Assembly (NCBI GenBank): GCA_947489175.1
Contig: CANLED010000063.1
Span: 1-9,103 of the forward strand
DNA length: 9,103 nucleotides
Source of the DNA: Chitinophagaceae bacterium
GTDB taxonomy: Bacteria; Bacteroidota; Bacteroidia; Chitinophagales; Chitinophagaceae
Direction: 5' to 3'
Positions 1 through 5,753 of the stretch are shown here, one piece after another. Each line of letters begins with the position of its first letter. The first letter of the stretch is position 1. The position numbers and the translations under genes are program-made. A model generated the notes under the pieces. That model did no database searches. It saw nothing but the letters and a program-made list of their open reading frames with translations, and had not been told where the DNA came from.

Positions 1-1177
1 CCTCAACAAATCTGTAAATTTCAACAACAATACCTTGTTGAAAGGATTAAACAACCAAAGTTCTTACTCAGAGAAATACCTAGAGGAGCTCATCAATAAC
101 AATGTAAAAGACCCTAACATAGCGGCTTCAAATTATCCGTATGGAGCTAGCTTGGCTTTCAATACCTATTTAATTGATACGCTATCTGGACCAGGCAATT
201 CCATCAATGGTTACAGGAGTTTATCGACCCCAAAAACAGGGGTTTTGCAACAACAAAACATTACAACAAAGGGTGGAATAAGGGATTTTTATTTTGCTGG
301 AAGTGCCAATTTAGAAGATAAATTATACTTAGGTGGAAGTTTGGTTTTCAGCAAATTGAGCTATGAGAGAACAACGAAATTTAGGGAGTCTGATGATACT
401 CAAAACAAGTTAAATAAGTTCAATTATTTTGAAGTAGAGGAATTTTTATCAACAGAAGGAGTTGGTGTAGGATTAAAATTAGGAGCGATTTTCAAACCAG
501 TTGAGCAGTTGAGGATAGGCTTTGCTTTTCACTCACCACTTGTTTACAACATGGACGACAGCTATACCACTAAAATAACAACAGACCTTGAAGGATACCA
601 AGGCAGCGGGATACTTACTCAAACATCATTGGATTTTAACTCCGGCGAAAAAGGCCAGTTTCAATACAATTACATCAATCCAATGCGTATTATGTTTGGC
701 TTGTCTTATGTGTTGCATGAAGTTGAAGACGTTACCAAACAGAAAGGATTTATCAGTGCAGATGTTGAATTTCTAGACTATGGAACATCTAAGTTCAAAA
801 CTTATACAGGTTCTACTGTAACCAATGCAATCAACGCCGATAACTATCTAAAAGAAGTAACAGCTGCTGTTAAAAATCAATATAAGTCAGCCATGAATGT
901 TAGGCTCGGAGGCGAGTTGAAGTTCAATACCATCATGACCAGGTTAGGATTTAATTACATGGGAAATCCATACGAAAATTCAATCAAGGCTAATCAAATG
1001 AACATCAGTGGCGGGTTGGGGTATCGCGACAAAGGTTTTTTCATCGATCTAACGTATGTACACCAACTAATCAAAGATGCGGCGTTCCCATATAAACTTG
1101 ACAATGGCTTTTATGAGCCAGGGTATGTAAAAGGCAGCAATGGTAACATTATAGCAACAATAGGTATTAAGTTTTAA
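1..1177 (+). CDS. OmpP1/FadL-family outer-membrane transport protein, 5'-truncated by window edge
   Basis: This is the C-terminal part (about 391 codons visible, frame beginning at base 2) of a beta-barrel outer-membrane protein resembling the OmpP1/FadL/TodX family. In Bacteroidota these are often labelled outer-membrane protein transport protein or hemin receptor, and family members pass hydrophobic compounds across the outer membrane. The reading frame is open to the left edge, so the TTG codons near base 35 are not the start; signal peptide and N-terminal plug are outside the window. Visible traits are alternating amphipathic strands (for example DKLYLGGSLVFSKLSYE and LGAIFKPVEQLRIGFAFHSP), Asn/Tyr/Gly-rich loops and a terminal strand ending in aromatic Phe (IATIGIKF), the usual barrel-assembly signal. 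The 119-nt gap downstream and a separate candidate promoter suggest it ends its own transcription unit. The substrate cannot be told from sequence. The barrel class is fairly sure; the exact family is likely. Confidence 0.85.
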   Translation, partial: LNKSVNFNNNTLLKGLNNQSSYSEKYLEELINNNVKDPNIAASNYPYGASLAFNTYLIDTLSGPGNSINGYRSLSTPKTGVLQQQNITTKGGIRDFYFAGSANLEDKLYLGGSLVFSKLSYERTTKFRESDDTQNKLNKFNYFEVEEFLSTEGVGVGLKLGAIFKPVEQLRIGFAFHSPLVYNMDDSYTTKITTDLEGYQGSGILTQTSLDFNSGEKGQFQYNYINPMRIMFGLSYVLHEVEDVTKQKGFISADVEFLDYGTSKFKTYTGSTVTNAINADNYLKEVTAAVKNQYKSAMNVRLGGELKFNTIMTRLGFNYMGNPYENSIKANQMNISGGLGYRDKGFFIDLTYVHQLIKDAAFPYKLDNGFYEPGYVKGSNGNIIATIGIKF

Positions 1178-1260
1178 TTAATTCAAAGCATTCTCCGGTT
1201 TAAGAAATGGAGGTTTTTGATAAAGAATACCATAAACACTGTAAATGAATGGTTTATACT

Positions 1261-1291
1261 ATTGTAAACTTCCCCATTTTTAATTAACTTG
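1261..1291 (+). promoter_or_regulatory. Candidate Bacteroidota-type promoter for the pRiA4b ORF-3-like gene
   Basis: ATTG at 1261-1264 (close to the -33 TTTG) is followed after 19 nt by TTAACTTG at 1284-1291, a partial match to TAnnTTTG. The ATG at 1297 lies 5 nt downstream, which would give a very short leader. The spacing is good but the -7 box is imperfect, so this is a tentative call. The preceding part of the 119-nt gap has a weak stem (CTCC 1193-1196 with GGAG 1209-1212) followed by five Ts, possibly a poor terminator for the upstream barrel gene. Confidence 0.35.
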
Positions 1292-1296
1292 CCCTT

Positions 1297-1875
1297 ATGG
1301 CCATTCTAAAATTCCGTGTATTTTTTGAAGAAGACGATACTGTTTACCGGGATATCGTTATCAAACACAACCAATTGTTTTTTGATTTACATCAAGCAAT
1401 TCTTGTTGCATTTGAATTCGACAGCAAGCATCAAGCAACTTTTTACAGGAGTAACGACAATTGGGCAAGAGGAAGAGCAATAAGTCTTGAAAAATACGAT
1501 GTTGAATACAAGGCAGCACCATTGATGATGTTGGAAACAACGATTGGTTCTGAAATCAGTGACCCGATTCAACGGTTTGTATATGTGTATGATTTTCAGA
1601 AAAACTGGACGTTCCTCATCCAATTAATCAGTGTATCAAAAGAAGATAATTCAAAAACCACCTACCCGTCTGTTTCAAGAAAAGAAGGGATTGCGCCAAG
1701 TCAGTACGGAATCAAAAGTATTTTAGGTGATCGCTTTGCTGATGTTGAAGAAAAGTACGATTTGTCTGCCCTAGTTGAAGGATTTACAGATGAGGGTGAA
1801 GAGGGTGGTGCAGAAAGTGATGGTGAAGAAGATCAAGCTGGCGAAGAAAACGCAGAAGACGATACAGCATTTTAA
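1297..1875 (+). CDS. Plasmid pRiA4b ORF-3-like protein (PRiA4_ORF3 family) with acidic C-terminal tail
   Basis: This 192-residue soluble protein resembles the PRiA4_ORF3 family (Pfam PF07929; database names include 'IS1096 element passenger TnpR family protein'), whose biochemical role is not established. The N-terminal half begins directly with a strand (AILKFRVFF), then a helix (residues about 26-40, FFDLHQAILVAF) and the HQATFYRSNDNW segment. The family's YxYDFxxxW-type motif is visible at residues 97-104 (YVYDFQKNW). Residues about 161-190 form a low-complexity tail with roughly 15 Asp/Glu and no Lys or Arg. The ATG at 1297 is chosen because the first strand of the domain starts there. 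miaA follows 40 nt downstream on the same strand, so co-transcription is plausible, although nothing in the sequence links the functions. No transposase is nearby, so the 'IS passenger' label should not be read as a mobile element here. Confidence 0.8.
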   Translation: MAILKFRVFFEEDDTVYRDIVIKHNQLFFDLHQAILVAFEFDSKHQATFYRSNDNWARGRAISLEKYDVEYKAAPLMMLETTIGSEISDPIQRFVYVYDFQKNWTFLIQLISVSKEDNSKTTYPSVSRKEGIAPSQYGIKSILGDRFADVEEKYDLSALVEGFTDEGEEGGAESDGEEDQAGEENAEDDTAF

Positions 1876-1890
1876 ACATCAATAATATTC

Positions 1891-1915
1891 CGGTTCTTTA
1901 CAAACCGTAATTTTT
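1891..1915 (+). terminator. Weak stem-loop with T-rich tail between the pRiA4b-like gene and miaA
   Basis: CGGTT (1891-1895) pairs with AACCG (1903-1907) across a 7-nt loop and is followed by TAATTTTT directly before the miaA ATG. It could be a weak terminator or attenuator, or the T-rich run could be read as an imperfect -7 box (TAATTTTT against TAnnTTTG). The stem is only 5 bp, so it may be chance. Confidence 0.2.
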
Positions 1916-2755
1916 ATGCAAAAAAAACAATGCATCATTGTTGCAGGTCCTACTGCTGTAGGTAAAACTTCAGCGGCCATAGAACTTGCCAAAAAATATC
2001 AAACTGAAATTATTTCAGCAGATTCCAGACAATGCTTTAAAGAGCTAAACATAGGTGTAGCAAGGCCTTCAGAATCTCAGCTCCAAGATGTTGTTCATCA
2101 TTTTATTGCCAATCATTCCGTCACAGAAAATATTACAGCTGCAAGTTTTGAAAAAGAAGCATTGGAAAAACTAAAGCTCATTTTTCAAAAAAGTGATTAT
2201 GCCATTGTCTGCGGCGGAACTGGATTGTACATAAAAGCTTTAGCAGAAGGACTCAATGAAATCCCTCAAATACCGGAAGAAATTCGGCAGTTTGTTATTG
2301 AGTTACACACGAACAAAGGACTTGAAGAACTTAGAAATACTTTATTGCATTCTGATCCTGATTTTGGAGAACAGGGGGATATTAACAACCCAAACAGGAT
2401 GATGCGGGCCCTTGAAGTTGTTTTGCACACTGGAAATCCAATAAGTTTTTATCAAACTGGAGAAAGAGCAAAACGCAATTTCGAAATATCCTACCGAATT
2501 ATGGAAATGCCAAGGGTGGAGTTATACAGCAGAATAAATAGCCGTGTTGATGAGATGGTGAATCTTGGGCTCGAAGAAGAGGTCCGGTCACTCATTGAAC
2601 ATCAGGATAGGCCTGCATTACAAACAGTTGGATATAAAGAGTTTTTTGATTATTTCAATGGTATGCATTCCAAAGAATTTGCAATTGAAAAAATTAAACA
2701 ACATACACGGAATTATGCGAAGAGGCAGATGACTTGGTTCTCGAAATACAGTTAG
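1916..2755 (+). CDS. miaA: tRNA dimethylallyltransferase MiaA, short C-terminus
   Basis: MiaA transfers a dimethylallyl group from DMAPP to N6 of A37 in tRNAs that read UNN codons. The order of family motifs is intact: P-loop GPTAVGKT (residues 11-18), SADSRQ with the catalytic Asp36, the GGTGLYIKAL segment (100-109), NPNRMMRALEV (158-168), QTVGYKE (236-242) and the terminal RNYAKRQMTWF (265-275). The ATG at 1916 puts the P-loop at the usual distance from the N-terminus. The protein has 279 residues against about 300-315 in most homologues. It stops four residues after the conserved TWF, where family members normally run on through another tryptophan-containing strand. The stop codon (TAG, 2753-2755) abuts the heptad-repeat element, so the last part may have been replaced by repeat DNA. 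All catalytic motifs remain, so activity is expected. The gene converges on the CCA-adding enzyme gene. Confidence 0.96.
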   Translation: MQKKQCIIVAGPTAVGKTSAAIELAKKYQTEIISADSRQCFKELNIGVARPSESQLQDVVHHFIANHSVTENITAASFEKEALEKLKLIFQKSDYAIVCGGTGLYIKALAEGLNEIPQIPEEIRQFVIELHTNKGLEELRNTLLHSDPDFGEQGDINNPNRMMRALEVVLHTGNPISFYQTGERAKRNFEISYRIMEMPRVELYSRINSRVDEMVNLGLEEEVRSLIEHQDRPALQTVGYKEFFDYFNGMHSKEFAIEKIKQHTRNYAKRQMTWFSKYS

Positions 2756-2846
2756 TTGAAAGTTTAAGGTTTAAGGTTTAAGGTTTAGTGTTTAAAGTTT
2801 AACTCTGCTACATCAAACCTTAAACTTTAAACCTTAAACATTAAAC
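2755..2846. repeat. Heptad-repeat inverted element (GTTTAAR units) between convergent genes
   Basis: Left arm: a degenerate unit GTTGAAA (2755-2761), then GTTTAAG three times (2762-2782), GTTTAGT, GTTTAAA and GTTTAAC (to 2803). A core of about 8 nt follows (2804-2811). Right arm: five complementary units (ATCAAAC, CTTAAAC, TTTAAAC, CTTAAAC, ATTAAAC; 2812-2846). The arms can pair over about 35 bp with roughly six mismatches, and pairing one unit out of register scores the same. The element fills the gap completely: its first base is the last base of the miaA stop and its last unit contains the cca stop. It probably folds in transcripts from both sides and could slow or terminate transcription, but no U-tract follows. 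No transposase or target-site duplication is visible. Confidence 0.9.
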
Positions 2847-4316
2847 TATTGCCTTTAACCCCAAATCCTTCCCCAATTCTAGCATCATCTGAAAAGCCGC
2901 TTCATAATTATTTTCAATTACACCATCAAGGATGGCTTCTCTAATGGCCGTTTTGATGGTACCTACTTCTTTACATGGCAGAAGGTTGAACGTTTCCATG
3001 ATTAATTCACCGGTAATTGGGGGTTGCCAATTTCTTACTTTATCTTTTGCCTCAACTTCTTTTAATCTTTCCCTTACCATTTCAAAATTGGACCTGAAAC
3101 GGCGTACTTTGGCTTCATTTTTCGACGTAATATCAGCATCACACAAGTGCATAAGATCCTCAAGATCTTCCCCAGCATCAAAAAGCAACCTACGTATGGC
3201 AGAGTCTGTAATATTCTCTTTTGTTAAGCTAATTGGCCTGAGATGAAGTTCTACCAGTTTACGAACATACCTCATGTTTTCATGCATGGGAAGTTTCAAC
3301 TTGGTGAAGATTTTTGGAACCATCCTTCCGCCAACCGCCTCATGTCCATGGAAAGTCCACCCTACCCCCTCTTCAAATCTCTTAGTAGCAGGTTTTGCGA
3401 TATCATGAAGTAAGGCAGCCCAACGAAGCCATAGATTATTGGTATTAGGACAAATATTATCAATTACTTGAAGGGTATGGTAAAAATTGTCTTTATGCCC
3501 TTTGCCGTCAATGTATTCAGCTCCAGCTAGATCTACCATAGCTGGGAAAATCTCTTTAAGCAATCCTGTTTTAAAAAGAAGCGTCAAACCAACCGAGGGT
3601 TTTACTGACATCAAAATCTTATTAAACTCATCGGTAATTCTTTCTTGTGAAATAATTTTGATGCGATGTGATGCGTCTGAAATCCCTAACAAAGTGTTTG
3701 AATCTATTTCAAATCCGAGCTGTGAAGCAAAGCGAATGGCACGCATCATCCTTAGAGGGTCATCACTGAAAGTTTTTTCAGGCGCTAAAGGTGTTCTGAT
3801 TATTTGTGCGTTGAGATCGTCGATTCCATTAAATGGATCTACAACTTCGTAGTATGAGCCATTGATTTCAGCAGATTGATCTGAATTCTTTTTTTCTAAT
3901 TGATGATCATTAGGTTTCACTTTCAGTTCAAAAGCCAAGGCGTTTATCGTAAAATCTCTTCTTTCTTGGTCATCTTGTAAAGAACCGGGTTCAACAATGG
4001 GATTCCTGCTGTGTTGAAGGTAGCTTTCCTTTCTAGCACCAACAAATTCAACATCATATCCATTAACATGAATATGGGCCGTCCCATAATTTTTAAACCA
4101 AGAAACTTTGGGTCTTGATGGAATCAATGCCTGATAAGCATTTGCTAATTCAATGGCATCACCCAAACAAACTATGTCGATATCCATACAAGGTCTGCCA
4201 AGCAATTTATCACGAACAAAACCACCTACCACAAAAGCGCGCAGTCCCAAAGATTCGGCAGCTTTCGAAACTTCTTCTATAATCCTTTGCTCTTGCTTGC
4301 TTACTTTAAATAACAT
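2841..4316 (-). CDS. cca: CCA tRNA nucleotidyltransferase (class II, HD domain)
   Basis: The enzyme adds or repairs the 3' CCA end of tRNA. With the start at 4316 it has 491 residues. The nucleotidyltransferase head shows FVVGGFVRD (28-36), the metal-binding DxD in MDIDIV (44-49) and RRDFTINALA (119-128). DDPLRMMRAIRFA (185-197) follows, then DEFNKIL (229-235). A C-terminal HD domain carries HDIAKP (304-309) and HGHEAVGG (323-330), so a 2',3'-phosphodiesterase or phosphatase activity is possible. An insert of about 20 polar residues (about 132-155) separates NALAFEL from the conserved VDPFNGIDDL. I chose the ATG at 4316 over a TTG at 4388 because the extra 24 residues do not look like the family and a -7 box lies immediately upstream of 4316. 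The stop codon lies inside the heptad repeat. A poly(A) polymerase of the same superfamily is the main alternative. Confidence 0.93.
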   Translation of the reverse strand: MLFKVSKQEQRIIEEVSKAAESLGLRAFVVGGFVRDKLLGRPCMDIDIVCLGDAIELANAYQALIPSRPKVSWFKNYGTAHIHVNGYDVEFVGARKESYLQHSRNPIVEPGSLQDDQERRDFTINALAFELKVKPNDHQLEKKNSDQSAEINGSYYEVVDPFNGIDDLNAQIIRTPLAPEKTFSDDPLRMMRAIRFASQLGFEIDSNTLLGISDASHRIKIISQERITDEFNKILMSVKPSVGLTLLFKTGLLKEIFPAMVDLAGAEYIDGKGHKDNFYHTLQVIDNICPNTNNLWLRWAALLHDIAKPATKRFEEGVGWTFHGHEAVGGRMVPKIFTKLKLPMHENMRYVRKLVELHLRPISLTKENITDSAIRRLLFDAGEDLEDLMHLCDADITSKNEAKVRRFRSNFEMVRERLKEVEAKDKVRNWQPPITGELIMETFNLLPCKEVGTIKTAIREAILDGVIENNYEAAFQMMLELGKDLGLKAIV

Positions 4317-4320
4317 TTGG

Positions 4321-4328
4321 CAAAGATA
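4321..4328 (-). promoter_or_regulatory. -7 box (TATCTTTG) of the cca gene
   Basis: On the minus strand TATCTTTG matches the Bacteroidota -7 consensus TAnnTTTG exactly and ends only 4 nt before the ATG at 4316. Transcription would then start at or next to the start codon, giving a leaderless or nearly leaderless mRNA. I see no convincing TTTG about 19 nt further upstream. The match also supports the start chosen for cca. Confidence 0.55.
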
Positions 4329-4411
4329 TATTTTTAGGCTGTAAAGGTGAATGGATATGTTGAATCTTGTTCCTCTTGCAATTTTCAAAAACAGGTATTA
4401 GATTTACATGC

Positions 4412-4423
4412 ATAACACGTTAT
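4412..4423. promoter_or_regulatory. Short palindrome ATAAC-AC-GTTAT, possible operator
   Basis: A 5-bp perfect inverted repeat around a 2-nt centre lies about 95 nt upstream of the cca start. It has the shape of a small dimer-binding site, but no regulator is encoded nearby and the region is AT-rich, so chance is quite likely. Confidence 0.15.
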
Positions 4424-4528
4424 AGAGTGATTAACACCCCCCAACTCCTCTTTAAGGCCTATCCACCCTTCCAATTTCCTTTGAAGACATTTCTATTATA
4501 GATTTTTCATGTATTAAAAAAAAAGAGC

Positions 4529-4621
4529 ATGTCCAAGAGACTTTTATCGTTTATACCTAAGTTTGTAGCCTATACAGTTGTTGTCATCATAACATTGCCC
4601 GGAACTCATTTAATTGCGTAG
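4529..4621 (+). CDS. Possible 30-residue single-pass membrane peptide
   Basis: In the 394-nt gap between cca and dapD, the plus strand has an ATG at 4529 opening a 30-codon frame that ends in two adjacent TAG codons (4619-4624). The peptide starts with basic residues (MSKRLLSF) and has one hydrophobic stretch, about residues 12-24 (FVAYTVVVIITLP), as in small membrane proteins or a detached signal peptide. An A-rich run with AGAG precedes the ATG. The hairpin at 4641-4701, which is T-rich on both sides, lies 20 nt downstream and would terminate a plus-strand transcript. I do not recognise a homologue. It could be a small protein, a remnant of a lost gene or a chance frame; another short frame (4544-4609, minus) overlaps it. 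Confidence 0.22.
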   Translation: MSKRLLSFIPKFVAYTVVVIITLPGTHLIA

Positions 4622-4640
4622 TAGAGTGTTTTGAATGCTT

Positions 4641-4701
4641 AAAATAAAAGTGCCTTTCCATCATTATTAAAAATAATTTGATGGAAAGGCCCTTTTATTT
4701 T
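4641..4701. terminator. Strong bidirectional intrinsic terminator downstream of dapD
   Basis: AAAATAAAAG (4641-4650) and GCCTTTCCATCA (4652-4663) pair with TGATGGAAAGGC (4679-4690) and CTTTTATTTT (4692-4701). This gives 12 bp, one T/C mismatch, then 10 bp round a 15-nt loop. On the minus strand the stem is followed by TTTTATTTT, beginning 9 nt beyond the dapD stop, so it ends dapD transcription. The plus strand also has a T-rich 3' side, so it can act on transcripts from the left as well. Confidence 0.9.
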
Positions 4702-4710
4702 GAAGAAGAA

Positions 4711-5523
4711 TTAAACAGAAACATTAAAATCCCTCAATGCATCATTGAGGCTAGTCTTCAAATCCGTACTAGGCTTGCGTTTACCGATTATCAAAGCACA
4801 TCCAACTTGATAATTCCCTGCAGGAAACTCTTTTGAATAAGATCCAGGAATAACCACAGAACGGGCAGGAACACGGCCTCTGTATTCAATAGGTTCCGGA
4901 CCACTCACGTCAATTATTTTTGTAGACTGGGTAAGTACAACGTTTGCTCCCAATACAGCTTCTTTTTCAACTACAACACCTTCAACAACGATACATCGGC
5001 TGCCCACAAAGCAACCGTCTTCGATAATTACGGGAGTAGCTTGCAAAGGCTCCAAAACTCCACCAATTCCAACACCACCACTCAAATGAACACCTTTCCC
5101 TATTTGAGCGCAACTTCCAACTGTAGCCCATGTATCAACCATTGTACCCTCATCAACATAAGCACCGATGTTTACATAAGAAGGCATCAACACAACATTT
5201 TTTGCAAGATAGGCACCGTAACGGGCAACAGCATGAGGAACGGCACGCACACCGAGTTCCTTGTAATTCTTTTTCAAAAGCATTTTATCATAAAACTCAA
5301 AGGGGGCAAGTTCCCAAGTTTGCATTTGCTGGATGCCAAAATACATCAATATGGCTTGTTTAACCCACTCATTAACGGTCCAATTTTCATGAATTTTTTC
5401 AGCTACACGAAGACGACCTTTGTCAACTTCTTCGATAACAGCACGAACAGCATCGCTGTAAGTTGTCTCTTTCAATAAATCACGGTTGCTCCAAGCAGCG
5501 AGTATAAGATCTTTTAATTCCAT
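4711..5523 (-). CDS. dapD: 2,3,4,5-tetrahydropyridine-2,6-dicarboxylate N-succinyltransferase DapD
   Basis: DapD uses succinyl-CoA to succinylate tetrahydrodipicolinate in the succinylase branch of lysine and meso-diaminopimelate synthesis, supplying both protein and peptidoglycan. The 270 residues match the family length (E. coli about 274). The N-terminal helical domain (about 1-100) has the conserved FEFYDKM segment (75-81). A left-handed beta-helix of hexapeptide repeats follows (about 103-205), with MVDTWATVGSCAQIG (128-142) and GGVGIGGVLEPLQATPV (149-165). The C-terminal part includes VIPGSYSKEFPAGNYQVGCALIIGKR (224-249). The ATG at 5523 gives a normal N-terminus (MELKDLILAAW). It is transcribed alone: a terminator follows closely, and a divergent gene preceded by a repeat element lies upstream. 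The identification is secure; other dap genes are not in the window. Confidence 0.97.
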   Translation of the reverse strand: MELKDLILAAWSNRDLLKETTYSDAVRAVIEEVDKGRLRVAEKIHENWTVNEWVKQAILMYFGIQQMQTWELAPFEFYDKMLLKKNYKELGVRAVPHAVARYGAYLAKNVVLMPSYVNIGAYVDEGTMVDTWATVGSCAQIGKGVHLSGGVGIGGVLEPLQATPVIIEDGCFVGSRCIVVEGVVVEKEAVLGANVVLTQSTKIIDVSGPEPIEYRGRVPARSVVIPGSYSKEFPAGNYQVGCALIIGKRKPSTDLKTSLNDALRDFNVSV

Positions 5524-5538
5524 TGATTAGATTTTGAG

Positions 5539-5546
5539 CAAAAATA
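5539..5546 (-). promoter_or_regulatory. -7 box (TATTTTTG) of dapD
   Basis: TATTTTTG on the minus strand matches TAnnTTTG and lies 15 nt before the dapD ATG. The -33 region would fall within the start of the AATGAAR repeat element. TTTG occurrences there (complements of 5560-5563 and 5573-5576) lie 13 and 26 nt away, neither at the usual 19-nt spacing, so the full promoter is uncertain. Confidence 0.45.
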
Positions 5547-5561
5547 ATGAAATACAATACA

Positions 5562-5753
5562 AATGAGGAATACAAATGAAAAATGAAGAATGGGGAATAC
5601 AAATGAAGAATGAAAAATGAAGAATGAAAAATGGGGAATACAAATGAAAAATGAAAAATGAAGAATGAAAAATGTAGATTTGGGAAAATTAAACGTTGGT
5701 TTATCTAATGAACTGCCGTTTCATTTTTCATTCTTCATTTTTCATTCTTCATT
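5562..5753. repeat. Heptad-repeat inverted element (AATGAAR units) between dapD and the oxidoreductase
   Basis: The left arm (5562-5674) is a run of 7-bp units AATGAAA/AATGAAG. It is interrupted three times by a 13-mer, AATGGGG-AATACA or its AATGAGG variant (5562-5574, 5589-5601, 5630-5642). The core (5675-5718) is not repetitive. The right arm (5719-5753) is five complementary units TTTCATT/CTTCATT. Bases 5602-5633 and 5722-5753 are perfect reverse complements over 32 bp, with an 88-nt loop. Being modular, the right arm could also pair out of register with other parts of the left arm. The element fills most of a divergent intergenic region and must be transcribed in part with the downstream gene. 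No transposase or target-site duplication is visible. Confidence 0.92.
5675..5682 (+). promoter_or_regulatory. Candidate -7 box (TAGATTTG) for the oxidoreductase gene
   Basis: TAGATTTG in the core of the repeat element matches TAnnTTTG exactly and points toward the gene at 5762. It would give a leader of roughly 70 nt that contains the right arm but not the left. No TTTG is seen at the -33 position, which lies in the AATGAAR run, so the call rests on the -7 match alone. Confidence 0.35.

Larger units (their letters stand above)
4317..4710. other. 394-nt gap between cca and dapD
   Basis: Beginning at the cca start, this gap contains the cca -7 box (4321-4328), a short palindrome (4412-4423), a C-rich stretch (about 4434-4475) without recognisable structure, a possible 30-codon peptide (4529-4621) and the dapD terminator (4641-4701). 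I find no tRNA, recognisable RNA gene or mobile-element end in it. Confidence 0.6.

Noticed and set aside
1232..1257. Inverted repeat ATAAAC ... GTTTAT upstream of the pRiA4b-like gene as an operator.
   Set aside because: The arms are only 6 bp and AT-rich with a 14-nt gap in an AT-rich intergenic region; this is too likely by chance to call.
1297..1875. Insertion sequence suggested by the family label 'IS1096 element passenger'.
   Set aside because: There is no transposase, terminal inverted repeat or target duplication around the gene; the name is inherited from other contexts.
2755..2846. CRISPR-like array in the GTTTAAR repeats.
   Set aside because: Units are 7 bp, directly adjacent and without spacers, and the arms are inverted.
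3487..3852. A 121-codon plus-strand open frame opposite the CCA-adding enzyme gene.
   Set aside because: It is antisense to conserved motifs of cca, with no promoter or ribosome site of its own.
4317..4388. A 24-residue N-terminal extension of the CCA-adding enzyme from a TTG codon.
   Set aside because: The extra residues do not resemble the family, and an exact -7 box sits between this TTG and the ATG at 4316, so the ATG is preferred.
4544..4609. A 21-codon minus-strand frame with two cysteines (MSSGQCYDDNNC...), resembling a precursor peptide.
   Set aside because: It is very short, overlaps the opposite-strand 30-codon candidate, lies behind the dapD terminator and has no modifying enzyme nearby. 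It is most likely chance.
5041..5478. A 145-codon plus-strand open frame opposite dapD.
   Set aside because: It lies wholly antisense to a highly conserved enzyme gene and gives a low-complexity peptide; it is a shadow frame.
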